Program-made: the position numbers and the translations under genes
DNA from: Streptomyces violens
GTDB taxonomy: Bacteria > Actinomycetota > Actinomycetes > Streptomycetales > Streptomycetaceae
Direction of reading: 5' to 3'
Assembly (NCBI RefSeq): GCF_000717745.1
Contig: NZ_JOBH01000001.1
Span: 620,001 to 684,000 of the forward strand
Length of the DNA stretch: 64,000 nucleotides
Notes under the pieces: generated by a model
Told to the model about the DNA's origin: nothing
The model's input: the letters and a program-made list of their open reading frames with translations, nothing else
Database searches by the model: none
Shown here: positions 46,144 to 55,101 of the stretch, one piece after another
How the letters are laid out: each line of letters opens with the position of its first letter
Numbering within the stretch: position 1 is the stretch's first letter

Positions 46144-47673
46144 TCACACCGCCGGCTCCGTTGCCGGTCCCGGTTCCGGCCGCGTGTCCGGCGCGGGTCG
46201 CAGCCGGGTCGCCACGTACGCGCCGACCAGCGCGACCAGGGACATCGCGGCGAAGACGGCGGCGAAGGCGGCCGGATGCGCGGCCGGATGCACGGCGGCG
46301 GACGCACCGGCGTGCGCGCCGGATTGAGCGGTGGCGACCGCGCCGCCGCCGAAGGCGATGAAGAGGATGCCGCTGAGGCCGACGAAGGTGATGTTGCCCA
46401 GCGCGTCGGAGACCTGGAGCGAGGCGGAGTTGCGGCCCGCGTCCTCCGGCCGCGAGAGCTTGAGCAGCAGCACACTCCCGCTGGAGATCGTCAGCCCCAT
46501 CCCGAACCCGGCGATGACCCAGGCACCCGCCACGACGGCCGCCGGGACGGTCTCGACGAGCGCCAGCGGTACCAGGGCGACCGCCAGGGCCATCAGCAGC
46601 ATCCCGAGGCACATCAGCCGCTCCCGGTACGGCTCCAGCCGCGGACGGCTCTGCGTGTACGAGCCGAGCGCCCAGGTCAGCCCGCCGCCGGTGAGCGAGA
46701 GCCCGGCGAGCGTCGGGCTCAGCCCCCGCTGGGTCACCAGCATCAGCGGCACAAAGCTCTCCGCGGCGAGCAGCGCGCCCGCCGCGAGCCCGCGGATGAG
46801 GACGACGGAGGGCAGCCCGCGAGCGGCCCGGAACGTGCCCTTCGGAAGCAGCCGCAGCACGGACGGTACGAGCAGCGCGAGCCCGGCGGCAGCGGGCAGC
46901 AGCGCGAGCGGCCGCAGGTCCTGCCCGGCGTACTGCAGCAGCCCGGCACCGACGGCGACCGCGAGGGCGAGGAGGATACGGCGACGGTCGAGCGCCGCGA
47001 CACCATCCGCCGTGCGGGGCAGCTTGCGCAGCGCCGGAAGCATGACGGCGAGCGGCAGCAGAATGAGCACAGGTATGGACAGAAAAACCCAACGCCACCC
47101 CACATGCTCGGTGGCCGTCCCCGAGACCACCGGCCCGACGATCACCGGCAACACCCAGGCCGCCGAGAACGACGCGAGCACGGCCGGTCGCAGCCGTTCC
47201 GGATACGCCCGGCTCACCACCACGTACAGCGCGACGATCACCAGCCCGCCGCCCAGCCCCTGCACCGCGCGCCCCGCCACGAACGTCCACATCGTCGGCG
47301 CGGCCCCCGCCAGCAGCAGCCCGCCCCCGAAGGTGAAGATGCCGCTGAACAGCGGCGCGAGCGGCCCGTTCCGGTCGCACCACGCACCCGACAGCGCCAT
47401 CGAGAACAGACTCGCCGTGAAGTACGCGGAGAAGGCGAACGCGTACAGCTCGATCCCGTCCAGCGCCCGCGCGGCCACCGGCATCGCCGTGTTCACCGCG
47501 CTCGCCTCGAACGCGATCAGCGAGACGACGGAGATGATGCCGAGGGTGAGGGCGCGATGGGTACGGCCCAGCACGCCGCCTTCAGCCGGCGCGGGGTCCG
47601 ACGGCACATCCGGGGAGTCCGACGGCACATCGGAGGCGGCGAGGTCACTGTCACGCGGCTCGGCGGTGGTCAT
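46144..47673 (-). CDS. MFS transporter, EmrB/QacA-like drug exporter
   Basis: 509 residues from ATG 47673; a long upstream frame to 47790 is not supported. About 14 membrane segments. Motifs: IVALYVVVSRAYPERLRPAVL and ASFSAAWVLPVIVGPVVSG (the H+ antiporter motif C pattern P-x8-G-x3-G), AWCDRNGPLAPL. The N-terminal tail carries a short internal repeat (DVPSDSPDVPSD). It probably exports drugs or secondary metabolites. It diverges from the S33 hydrolase with 115 bp between. Confidence 0.88.
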   Translation of the reverse strand: MTTAEPRDSDLAASDVPSDSPDVPSDPAPAEGGVLGRTHRALTLGIISVVSLIAFEASAVNTAMPVAARALDGIELYAFAFSAYFTASLFSMALSGAWCDRNGPLAPLFSGIFTFGGGLLLAGAAPTMWTFVAGRAVQGLGGGLVIVALYVVVSRAYPERLRPAVLASFSAAWVLPVIVGPVVSGTATEHVGWRWVFLSIPVLILLPLAVMLPALRKLPRTADGVAALDRRRILLALAVAVGAGLLQYAGQDLRPLALLPAAAGLALLVPSVLRLLPKGTFRAARGLPSVVLIRGLAAGALLAAESFVPLMLVTQRGLSPTLAGLSLTGGGLTWALGSYTQSRPRLEPYRERLMCLGMLLMALAVALVPLALVETVPAAVVAGAWVIAGFGMGLTISSGSVLLLKLSRPEDAGRNSASLQVSDALGNITFVGLSGILFIAFGGGAVATAQSGAHAGASAAVHPAAHPAAFAAVFAAMSLVALVGAYVATRLRPAPDTRPEPGPATEPAV

Positions 47674-47788
47674 CCCGCCACAGTAAGGGCCACCGACTGC
47701 CGACGCCCCTGTCATTCGCCCGATTCCCGCTCCGCCGCTGGACCTACGACATGCCGGTACGGGCCTCCCGATCCGGCACACTTCCCCC

Positions 47789-48673
47789 ATGCCCCACTAC
47801 CACTCGTACGACGGCACGGAACTGCACTACCGCGTGCTCGGCCCGGAGGAGTCCGAGTCCGGGCTTCCTCCCCTGATCTGCCTGGCCGGCGGCCCCGCCC
47901 GGGACGCCGGCTACCTCGGCGACCTGGGCGGCCTCGACGCCGCCCGGCAGCTGATCGTCCCGGACAGCCGCGGCACCGGCGACTCCCCGCCCGCCGAGGA
48001 CCCCGCCGCGTACGCCTTCCCCCGCCTCGCCGAGGACCTGGAAGCGCTCCGCACCCACCTCGACCTGGAGCGCTTCGCCCTCCTCGCCCACAGCGCCGCA
48101 GCAGCCACCGCACAGGCATACGCGGCCACTCACCCCGACCGCCTGACGCGCCTCGTCCTGATCTCCCCCGGCTCCCGCCTCCAGGGCGAACTCCCCGACG
48201 ACGCCCGCGAGATCTTCGAGTCGCGCGCCCACGAGGACTGGTGGCCGGACGCCTCCGTCGCCGTCCAGCGCCTCGCGGAGACCGGCGACATGGACGAGGT
48301 ACGCGAACTCCTCCAACGCGCCGCCCCACTGGCCTACGCCCACTGGGACGAGCCCCAGCGCGCCCACGCCGCCACCGAGAGCACCCAGCTCAACCCCGTC
48401 CCCCGCGCCGGCTTCTGGCAGTCCATCGACGACCACACCCGCGAAACCCTGCTCACAGCCCTCCACGAAGTCACCTGCCCGGTCCTGGTCATCACCGGCG
48501 ACCGCGACGCCCTCTCCGGCATGCGCGCCGGCGAACTGGTGGCCGCCTCGTTCCCCCACGCCCACCTCCGCCCCCTCCACCTGGTCGGCCACTACCCCTG
48601 GGTCGACGACCCGCCCCGCTTCCGCGCCCTGGTCGAAGGCTTCCTGCGAACGGGCGAGGCCCCGGCCTCGTGA
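47789..48673 (+). CDS. alpha/beta hydrolase, S33 proline-iminopeptidase-like
   Basis: 294 residues. The N-terminal PLICLAGGPARDAGYLG and PDSRGTGDS match the S33 peptidase cap-less family (oxyanion GGPA, DSRGTG). The nucleophile elbow is L-A-H-S-A-A-A-A instead of G-x-S-x-G; the Ser is present but both flanking Gly are Ala, so activity may be altered. The acid is in VITGDRDAL and the His in LVGHYPWVDDP. It diverges from the MFS exporter. The likely substrate is a small peptide or ester. Confidence 0.85.
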   Translation: MPHYHSYDGTELHYRVLGPEESESGLPPLICLAGGPARDAGYLGDLGGLDAARQLIVPDSRGTGDSPPAEDPAAYAFPRLAEDLEALRTHLDLERFALLAHSAAAATAQAYAATHPDRLTRLVLISPGSRLQGELPDDAREIFESRAHEDWWPDASVAVQRLAETGDMDEVRELLQRAAPLAYAHWDEPQRAHAATESTQLNPVPRAGFWQSIDDHTRETLLTALHEVTCPVLVITGDRDALSGMRAGELVAASFPHAHLRPLHLVGHYPWVDDPPRFRALVEGFLRTGEAPAS

Positions 48674-48772
48674 ACGCGGTGTTGCACCGCATGAAGGCCA
48701 TATGGCACCACGCCCCGAACCCTTGCCCCCTCCCCCACCCCCCGGCCTAAGGTCAAGACATCGCTTCACCCC

Positions 48773-48844
48773 GGCCGTGTGCCCGAGTGGCTCAGGGGCT
48801 CGCCTGCAAAGCGAGTTACGCGGGTTCAATTCCCGCCACGGCCT
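48773..48844 (+). tRNA. tRNA-Cys (anticodon GCA)
   Basis: Full cloverleaf: acceptor GGCCGTG (48773-48779) with CACGGCC (48837-48843), discriminator T48844, D arm around CCCGAGTGGCTCAGGGG, anticodon stem CTCGC/GCGAG with loop CTGCAAA (anticodon GCA), and T arm GCGGG-TTCAATT-CCCGC. Cysteine identity follows from GCA and the discriminator. CCA is not encoded. A terminator follows. Confidence 0.95.
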
Positions 48845-48850
48845 CTTTCC

Positions 48851-48881
48851 CCGGGCAGCTACCCCTTCGGTAGCTGCCCGG
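48851..48881 (+). terminator. terminator of tRNA-Cys
   Basis: Perfect 13-bp stem CCGGGCAGCTACC (48851-48863) and complement (48869-48881) with loop CCTTC, 6 bp after the tRNA. Confidence 0.92.
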
Positions 48882-48922
48882 ACCCTTACCAAGGGAACGG
48901 CAGCTCCCGCCCGTGCTGCTCG

Positions 48923-49072
48923 CGCATCCGGACGTATACCGATCCGCGGCATGTGATCGCGTACAGCGATGGGGAGGTGCGGCGGCAGATTGCGGGGCCG
49001 GCCATGCACCATACGCAGCGGCTTCGGGTGGGCCACTATCTGGAGCAGCGGGGGCACCGTATCTGGGGTGAG
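48923..49072 (+). pseudogene. degraded NUDIX hydrolase fragment
   Basis: The + frame reads RIRTYTDPRHVIAYSDGEVRRQ and then MHHTQRLRVGHYLEQRGHRIWG (in parts). This matches two separate pieces of actinobacterial NUDIX hydrolases: the middle DP-HV-AYSDGEVRQQ block and the C-terminal S-RLR-H-LE helix. About 30 residues between them are missing, as is the N-terminal Nudix box (GX5EX7REUXEEXGU). There is no start codon or ribosome binding site. It is a remnant of a deleted gene next to tRNA-Cys. Confidence 0.6.
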
Positions 49073-49154
49073 CTCGAGTGCTCGGACATGATCGGGGGCG
49101 GGACGCGGTACCCAGCGGTTGGACGTTCTGTTTGCCGGTGGGAAGGAGTCCGCG

Positions 49155-49346
49155 ATGGGTGAGACGTATGGGCCCGGTGGGTCCAGTAGTGATGCCGTCG
49201 AAGGTGTCGACGAGGACGATCTGGAGAGGCCGGAGAAGGATCGGCGGGAGGTGGAGGTCGCTCAGGAGGCCATTGGGGAGGATCCGCGTCATCCGGCGGG
49301 CCAAGAGGCCGCCGGGCCCGCCGAGGGCGAGGCGGAGGCCGGTTAG
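49155..49346 (+). CDS. small acidic hypothetical protein
   Basis: 63 residues from ATG 49155, with GGAAGGAG 6 bp before it. Very acidic and Gly-rich: MGETYGPGGSSSDAVEGVDEDDLERPEKDRREVEVAQ in parts. No known domain, no Cys, no membrane segment; probably disordered. It converges on the molybdenum hydroxylase operon. The coding bias is moderate, so it may be real but is not certain. Confidence 0.5.
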   Translation: MGETYGPGGSSSDAVEGVDEDDLERPEKDRREVEVAQEAIGEDPRHPAGQEAAGPAEGEAEAG

Positions 49347-49371
49347 GCGCTCCGCCTCGGGGTGACCGCGG

Positions 49372-51705
49372 TCAGGTCAGTGGCGTGAGGGCCGCTGCCT
49401 GGGGGCGGATGGGGAGGCGGCCTATGGGGCGGCCGGTGGCGGCGCGGACGGCGGAGGCCACCGCGGCCGGGGCGGCGACCACGGGGGCCGCGGAGACCGG
49501 CTTGGCGCCGAAGGGGGCGACCACGTCGCGTTCCTCGACGAGTTTGACGATGCGGATGTCGGGGGCGTCGAGGGACGTGGGGAGCGGGTAGCCCGTCAGG
49601 TCGGGGTGGCGGACGAGGCCCCGGGTGGTGCGGAGGTTCTCCATGAGGGCCGCGCCCAGGCCCTGCGTGACGCCCGCTTCGATGCGGGCGCGGAGCTGGG
49701 CGGGGTTGAGGACCCGGCCGACGTCCTGGGCGACGGACATCTCGACGACGCGGATCGTGCCGAGCTCGATGTCGACATCGGCGACGCAGCGGATCGCGCA
49801 GAAGGCCAGGCCCACGAAGGCGTCGCCCTGCCCCGTGTCGTCGAGCGGCTCGGTCGGGTGCGGGCGGCACTGGGCGGTGGCCCAGAGCTCCTTGCCGTTC
49901 AGCGCCTCGGCGACCGTGGTGCTCAGTACGCCGTCGTACGAGGTGATCTTGCCGTCGGTGATCTGGAGCAGCTCGGTGGACATGCCGAACTTGTGGGCGA
50001 GGGGCTGGAGGAGCTGGGTGCGGACCATCTTGGCCGCGCGTTCCACGGCCCCGCCGGACACCCATGTATGACGGCTGTGGCAGGCGGCGCCGGCCGGCGG
50101 CTGGTCGGTGTCGACCGCCGCGACGTGCACCTCCTCGACGCCCAGGGTCTCCTGGACGATCTGGCGGGCGAGCGTGGAGAAGCCCGAACTGGTCTCCACC
50201 GCCGCGCAGATGACCGTCGCCACCGAGCCGTTGACCTTGACCGTGGCCGTGGAGACCTCGTCCGCGCCCTCCGCGCCGAGCATGTGGACCATGCCGACGC
50301 CGTACCCGACGCCACGCCGCACCGCGGACGGATCGCCCGCGCCCTCCGGACCGCCCGGCAGCAGCCACTCCTCCTGCGGCGCGTCCTTCGGCAGGTCGGG
50401 CAGCGGCGCTTCCTGCACGGCGCGCAGCAGTTCGGCGACCGGGGCCGGACAGGTGACGGTCTGGGACGTGGGGAGGATGTCGCCGGTGGCCATGGCGTTG
50501 CGCAGCCGGATCTCGGCGGGCTCCAGGCCCAGCTTCGCCGCCAGTTTGTCCATCTGGCCCTCGTACGCGGCACACACCTGCATCGCGCCCTCGCCGCGCA
50601 GATGCCCGGCCGGCGGGTTGTTCGTCCGTACCGCCCAGCCCTCCACGAAGGCGTGCGGCACGACGTACGGCCCGCAGGCGAAGGACACCGCGGCGGCCAG
50701 CGCGTCGGCCGAGGTGTCGGCGTACGCGCCCGCGTCCATCAGGATCTGCGCCTCGACCTTCACCAATGTGCCCTCGGAGTCGGCGTGGTGCCGGTACCGG
50801 AGGATCGTCGGGTGCCGGTGGGCGTGCGAGAGGAAGGACTCCTCGCGGGTGGCGGCGAGCTTGACCGGGCAGCCGGTACGCAACGCCAGCAGGCCGAGCG
50901 GGAGTTGGATGCCCGGGTCCTCGCGGTCGGCGGTCGCGCCCGGCACGCCCGTCACCACGACCTTGACCTTGTCCTGCGGCAGCCCGAAGCAGGCGGCGGC
51001 GAGGTCGCGGTCGGTGTGCGGGTCGGTGGCGGCGGTGTAGATCTCCACGCCGCCGTCGGGGCGCGGCACGGCCAGCCCGGCCTCGGCACCGATCGGCGCC
51101 GGGTCCTGGCGGCCGATCCGGTACAGCCCCTCGACGACGACGTCACCGGCCGCCTCCGGATCGCCGAAGCGCAGCGGGATGTGCCGTACGAGGTTGCCGT
51201 CCGGGTGCAACGGCTCGGCCTCGAAAGCGAGTTGGGGGTCGGTGACCGGTTCCAGCACCTCGTACTCGACGGCGATGGCGGCGGCCGCCAACCGGGCCGT
51301 GTCGGGGTGATCGGCGGCGATCGCGGCGATCGGCTCGCCGTGGTGGCGCACCTCGTCCTTGGCGAAGACCGGCCGGTCGGGGGTGCCGCGCCCGTGCCCG
51401 GCGTCCCCGGGGACGTCCTCGTGCGTGACGACGGCCCGTACGCCGGGCATCTCGGCGGCCTGCTTGGTGTCGATCGACAGGATGCGGGCGCGGGGGTGCG
51501 GGGACCGCAGGATCGCGGCCCACAGCAGGCCCTCGGCCCACAAGTCGGCGGCGTACGGGAAGGTGCCCTGGGTCTTGGCGGGGGCGTCGGCGGACGGCAG
51601 CGAGACGCCCAGGCCGTGCGGCAGCGGCTCGGCCTCGGCGGCCGGGGCGCTGCCGGGGGCGGGGCTGACGGTGACAGAGCCGGCGCCCTCGTGCGTGCCG
51701 GTCAT
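49372..51705 (-). CDS. molybdenum hydroxylase large subunit (XDH/CoxL family), catalytic Glu missing
   Basis: 777 residues, the molybdopterin-binding subunit of a xanthine/aldehyde dehydrogenase-type enzyme. Most family blocks are present: GEPIAAIAADHPDTARLAAAAI, RGEGAMQVCAAYEGQMDKLA and the cofactor region TGQGDAFVGLAFCAIRCVADVD, DVGRVLNPAQLRARIEAGVTQGLGAAL. The C-terminal catalytic loop, normally GAKGVGEPP or GAKGVGEA, here reads GAKPVSAAP, so the Glu that activates the Mo-OH is replaced by Ala. The first 15-20 residues are disordered. Its start overlaps the stop of the 2Fe-2S gene (ATGA). Operon order (transcribed): FAD subunit, 2Fe-2S subunit, this gene. Substrate unknown. Confidence 0.93.
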   Translation of the reverse strand: MTGTHEGAGSVTVSPAPGSAPAAEAEPLPHGLGVSLPSADAPAKTQGTFPYAADLWAEGLLWAAILRSPHPRARILSIDTKQAAEMPGVRAVVTHEDVPGDAGHGRGTPDRPVFAKDEVRHHGEPIAAIAADHPDTARLAAAAIAVEYEVLEPVTDPQLAFEAEPLHPDGNLVRHIPLRFGDPEAAGDVVVEGLYRIGRQDPAPIGAEAGLAVPRPDGGVEIYTAATDPHTDRDLAAACFGLPQDKVKVVVTGVPGATADREDPGIQLPLGLLALRTGCPVKLAATREESFLSHAHRHPTILRYRHHADSEGTLVKVEAQILMDAGAYADTSADALAAAVSFACGPYVVPHAFVEGWAVRTNNPPAGHLRGEGAMQVCAAYEGQMDKLAAKLGLEPAEIRLRNAMATGDILPTSQTVTCPAPVAELLRAVQEAPLPDLPKDAPQEEWLLPGGPEGAGDPSAVRRGVGYGVGMVHMLGAEGADEVSTATVKVNGSVATVICAAVETSSGFSTLARQIVQETLGVEEVHVAAVDTDQPPAGAACHSRHTWVSGGAVERAAKMVRTQLLQPLAHKFGMSTELLQITDGKITSYDGVLSTTVAEALNGKELWATAQCRPHPTEPLDDTGQGDAFVGLAFCAIRCVADVDIELGTIRVVEMSVAQDVGRVLNPAQLRARIEAGVTQGLGAALMENLRTTRGLVRHPDLTGYPLPTSLDAPDIRIVKLVEERDVVAPFGAKPVSAAPVVAAPAAVASAVRAATGRPIGRLPIRPQAAALTPLT

Positions 51706-54700
51706 GCGCGGCCTCCCGATTGCGGGTCGGCCCCCGGACCCTGGGTGTTCGGGTGGTGGGGGTGGTCTGGCTGGTGGGGCTGGTGGCTCTGGTGGTGCGA
51801 GTGGGGGTCGGCGTGCGGGTCGGTGCGCAGGCCGGACTGCGCACCGGGGTCCAGGTCCCCCAGGTCCTCGATCAACGCGTTCTGGCCGTACGAGTCGTGC
51901 CCGTGCTCGGGGGCGAGGGCGTCGCGACCGTACGAGTCGTGCTCGGAGGCGAGCGCGTCACGGCCGTACGAGTCGTGGTGCCCGGCGAGGGCGTCCTGAC
52001 CGTAGGAGCCGTGCTCGGCCAGGGCGTCGCGGCCGTACGAGTCGTGGCCGGCGTACGGGTCGCCGTTGTAGGCGGGATCGGCGTACGGGTCGGGGGCCGC
52101 CGTGCCGTACGGGTCCGGGGCGGCGCCGTGCGGCTCGCCGCCGTAGGGGTCGCCGCCGTACGGATCGCCGGTGTACTCGGGAGCGGTGTACTGGTCGGGA
52201 CCGGGAGCGGCGTACTCGTCGGGGGCGGTGTACTCGTCGGGAGTGGCGTACGGGTCGGGAGCGGGGGCGCCGCCATCGGGGTACGTGCCGTCGGAGTACT
52301 GACCGTCATCGGGGTACTGACCGTCACCGGAGTACTGACCGTCACCGGAGTACGGGCCTGCGGGGTCCGTGTGGCCGGCGGCGTGCGGATCCCCGGCGTA
52401 AGGCTGCTCGTACGCGGCCGGGTCGGCCGGGCCTGCCTGGTGCGGGATGCGGGCGGCCGGCTCGTGCTGGTCCTGCACCTGGTCCGGAGCCTGCGCCTCG
52501 CCCTGGCCCTGCGCCTGGTCGTGCTGCCGGTTGTGCTCCTGGTCGCGGTCGTCGGCGGCGGCCTGGGCGGCCTCGGTACGGGAACGGGCGACCTCCTGCA
52601 CGGCGTCCAGGACGCCGCGGTACCCGGAGCAGCGGCAGAGGTTGCCGCACAGGGCCTGACGGGCCTGCAGCTCGGTGGGGGCGTGGTTGCCCTCCAGGAG
52701 GTCGTGCACGGTCATGGCCATGCCCGGTACGCAGAAGCCGCACTGCACCGCACCGGAGGCGGCCAGCGCACGCTGCACATCGGAAGGCGCGCCGTCCTTG
52801 GCCAGGCCCTCGACAGTACGGACCTCACTGCCGGCCGTGGTCGCGCCGGGCACCAGGCAGGACGCCACGAGGCGGCCGTCGACCTGTACGGAGCAGGCCC
52901 CGCACTCGCCCTGGGAGCAGCCGTCCTTGGCTCCCGCGAGGCCGAGCCGCTCGCGCAGCACGTAGAGCAGGGACTCGCCGATCCAGGCGTCCGTGACGGG
53001 GCGGTCGACGCCGTTCACGGTGAGGACGTAGGAAGCACGGGGGTGTTCGAGGTCGGCGTGCGGGGCCGGGTCCACGGGGGCAGCGGCGGGCGCCGCCTCC
53101 GCGGATTCCTCGGACACCTCGGACGCCACGGATGCTTCGGGCTTCTTGAGCTCGTCCGGGCCCTCGGGGTCGTCGGACTTCTCGGGGGCTTCGGGAGCTT
53201 CGGCCACGGCGGGCGCGGCGGGGGCCTCTTCGGGCTCCTCGGAGGCAGGGGCTTCTTCGGGCTCCTCGGCAGCGGGCGCCTCGGGCGCCGTCGCTTCGGG
53301 GGCTGCGGGCACGTCGGCGTCAGCGTCGACGTCGACGTTGACCTCGGCGTCCGTACTGGTGTCCGTGTCGGTGGCGGTACCGGGCTCGGCAGCCGTGTCG
53401 GTCTCCGCGCTCTCCGCGGCGGGCTCGGCGTCCTCCGCCGGGGCCGGGGAGTCGGCCTCGGCGGGCTCCGCCGGCACCTCGACCTCGACCTCGGCCTCGG
53501 CGTCTACCTCAGCCTCGGCAGCGGGAGCTGCCTCCTCAGGGGTACTCGCCTCCTCAGGCGCACTTGCCTCTTCGGAGGCAGCAACCGCAGGAGCGCTCAC
53601 CTCGGGTGCCTGCGACTCTTCGGCAGGCGCCACCTCGGGCGCCACCTCGGGCACCGACTCGGCCGCAGCCTCAGGCGCGGGCTCGGCCATCGGCTCGGCA
53701 GCCGCCGCAGCCGCCGCCCGCTCCTCCTCCGCCTGCGCCGCCTCCGGGAGCGGCTTCGGCGTGGCCCTCGTACCCGACACGAGGGCGTCGGCCAGTGCGA
53801 TGCCGTCCGCGATGCCGCCGCCACCCGGCGTGCTGAACAGGCTCTGGTACGACGGGGGTTGGCTGCTCTGGCCGGGGCTCGGCCACTGCTCACCCTGGAC
53901 CGGGGGCACGCCGTGACCCGTGAAACCGGGGTGCGGGGCGTGCAGGTCGCCGGGCAGCGGCCACTGCACGCCCGTACCGGGCGCGCCCGGCGCGTCGCTC
54001 ACCCCGGGCGCGCCCGACGGCGCCATGCCCTGCGCGGCGGGATGCGGCCCCACGTGGTACGGACCGACGTGCTGCGGAAGCATCTCCCCCGCGTGGAAGT
54101 CCCAGTGACCGGTGGCCTCCGGCGCCTCGGCCGCAGGCTGCTGAGCCTGCTGCGACTGCTGGGCCTGATGCGACTGTTGGGCCTGCTCGGCTTCGTACAC
54201 CGGGTAACCGCCGTGCGGACCCTGGCGGTCGTCGCCGACCAGGTACTCGCCGGACTCCTCCAGCACCTCGTCACCGGCGGTGGGGATCGTCCACCGGCCC
54301 GCGCCGGGCGCGCCCGCGACCGGCCACTCCACGGTGTCCGGCCCGTCGCTGTCCTTGTTGTCCGCGGCGCCACCCTGCTCCGCGGCACCGCCATGCGCCG
54401 CGGAGCCACCGTGCTCAGCACCGCCGTACGGCATCGCCGCCGGCGCGCCCGCCGCCGGGTCCATGAACGGCATGGTCCACTGGCCGGTCGCCGCGGGGTC
54501 CATGCCCGCGCCGGCCACCGGGGCAGCGGCGTACGGCGAAGCCCCCGCACCGGCACCGGCGTCCGCGACACCCGCCGCGTCCCCCGCGGCCGCGTCACCG
54601 GCACCCGGCACCGAGCCGTGGCCCGCGCCCGGGAAGTGGTCCGGCGGGATGTACCCGTGGCCAGGGGCCGCGAGCGGGTCGGCACCGGGCTCGCCCTCCG

Positions 54701-55016
54701 GGCCGGAACCCGCGCCGTACCCGCCGTACGCGTCCCCGGCACCGTCGGCGCCCGGCGCGCCCTGGCCACCCGCCGCTCCGAGCGCACCCTGCGGACCGTG
54801 CGCGCCCGGCGTCCCGTAAATGGCCGCGCCGTACGCGCCGGAGGCGTAGCCGCCCGCGCCGTAGGCGCCCGCCCCGTACGCCCCGTTCAGCCCGTACGAC
54901 TCCAGGTCATCGGGCAGCTGGACGAAGGCCGTGGCCTCCTGGTCGTACTCGCCCTGCGGCAGCGGCTCCCAGCCCTGTCCGTGCTGGGGCTGACGCGGGG
55001 TGTCCCCGTCACTCAT
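51702..55016 (-). CDS. giant 2Fe-2S subunit with long disordered flanks
   Basis: 1104 residues; the usual small subunit of molybdenum hydroxylases has about 160-200. Residues 1-660 are low complexity: first a Gly/Tyr/Ala-rich part (YGAGAYGAGGYASGAYG), then Gln-rich, then a long Ala/Glu/Pro/Asp stretch. The real domain (about 665-820) has both clusters: C-x4-C-x2-C starting at C700 (DGCSQGECGACSVQ) plus VASC, and QCGFC with CGNLCRC. The tail (about 825-1104) is rich in Asp, Gln, Tyr and His, with DPY repeats and a five-copy HDSYGRDALA repeat. ATG 55016 is the first start before the disordered part. All electron-transfer Cys are present. Confidence 0.9.
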   Translation of the reverse strand: MSDGDTPRQPQHGQGWEPLPQGEYDQEATAFVQLPDDLESYGLNGAYGAGAYGAGGYASGAYGAAIYGTPGAHGPQGALGAAGGQGAPGADGAGDAYGGYGAGSGPEGEPGADPLAAPGHGYIPPDHFPGAGHGSVPGAGDAAAGDAAGVADAGAGAGASPYAAAPVAGAGMDPAATGQWTMPFMDPAAGAPAAMPYGGAEHGGSAAHGGAAEQGGAADNKDSDGPDTVEWPVAGAPGAGRWTIPTAGDEVLEESGEYLVGDDRQGPHGGYPVYEAEQAQQSHQAQQSQQAQQPAAEAPEATGHWDFHAGEMLPQHVGPYHVGPHPAAQGMAPSGAPGVSDAPGAPGTGVQWPLPGDLHAPHPGFTGHGVPPVQGEQWPSPGQSSQPPSYQSLFSTPGGGGIADGIALADALVSGTRATPKPLPEAAQAEEERAAAAAAAEPMAEPAPEAAAESVPEVAPEVAPAEESQAPEVSAPAVAASEEASAPEEASTPEEAAPAAEAEVDAEAEVEVEVPAEPAEADSPAPAEDAEPAAESAETDTAAEPGTATDTDTSTDAEVNVDVDADADVPAAPEATAPEAPAAEEPEEAPASEEPEEAPAAPAVAEAPEAPEKSDDPEGPDELKKPEASVASEVSEESAEAAPAAAPVDPAPHADLEHPRASYVLTVNGVDRPVTDAWIGESLLYVLRERLGLAGAKDGCSQGECGACSVQVDGRLVASCLVPGATTAGSEVRTVEGLAKDGAPSDVQRALAASGAVQCGFCVPGMAMTVHDLLEGNHAPTELQARQALCGNLCRCSGYRGVLDAVQEVARSRTEAAQAAADDRDQEHNRQHDQAQGQGEAQAPDQVQDQHEPAARIPHQAGPADPAAYEQPYAGDPHAAGHTDPAGPYSGDGQYSGDGQYPDDGQYSDGTYPDGGAPAPDPYATPDEYTAPDEYAAPGPDQYTAPEYTGDPYGGDPYGGEPHGAAPDPYGTAAPDPYADPAYNGDPYAGHDSYGRDALAEHGSYGQDALAGHHDSYGRDALASEHDSYGRDALAPEHGHDSYGQNALIEDLGDLDPGAQSGLRTDPHADPHSHHQSHQPHQPDHPHHPNTQGPGADPQSGGRA
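51876..52062. repeat. tandem coding repeat encoding HDSYGRDALA units
   Basis: Five copies of a 33-45 bp unit inside the 2Fe-2S gene, read on the minus strand as D/HGHDSYGR-DALA with small changes (SYGQDALA, SYGRDALAS, SYGQNALI). On the plus strand each unit contains GTACGAGTCGTG or a close variant. A second, less regular set of GACCCGTAC-type DPY units follows at 52063-52270. Copy number is likely to vary between strains. Confidence 0.85.
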
Positions 55017-55101
55017 GCGCCGGCCTCGCTTCGCTCGGCTCGCTCTGCGGGCACGCATGCCACATGCGCGCGCCTCTTGTCGGTTCGCTCGCTGCGCTCA
55101 C

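Noticed and set aside
51876..52062. Repeats at the end of the 2Fe-2S gene as a CRISPR or intergenic repeat.
   Set aside because: They are coding repeats (HDSYGRDALA units), and the unit length varies as expected for a protein repeat.
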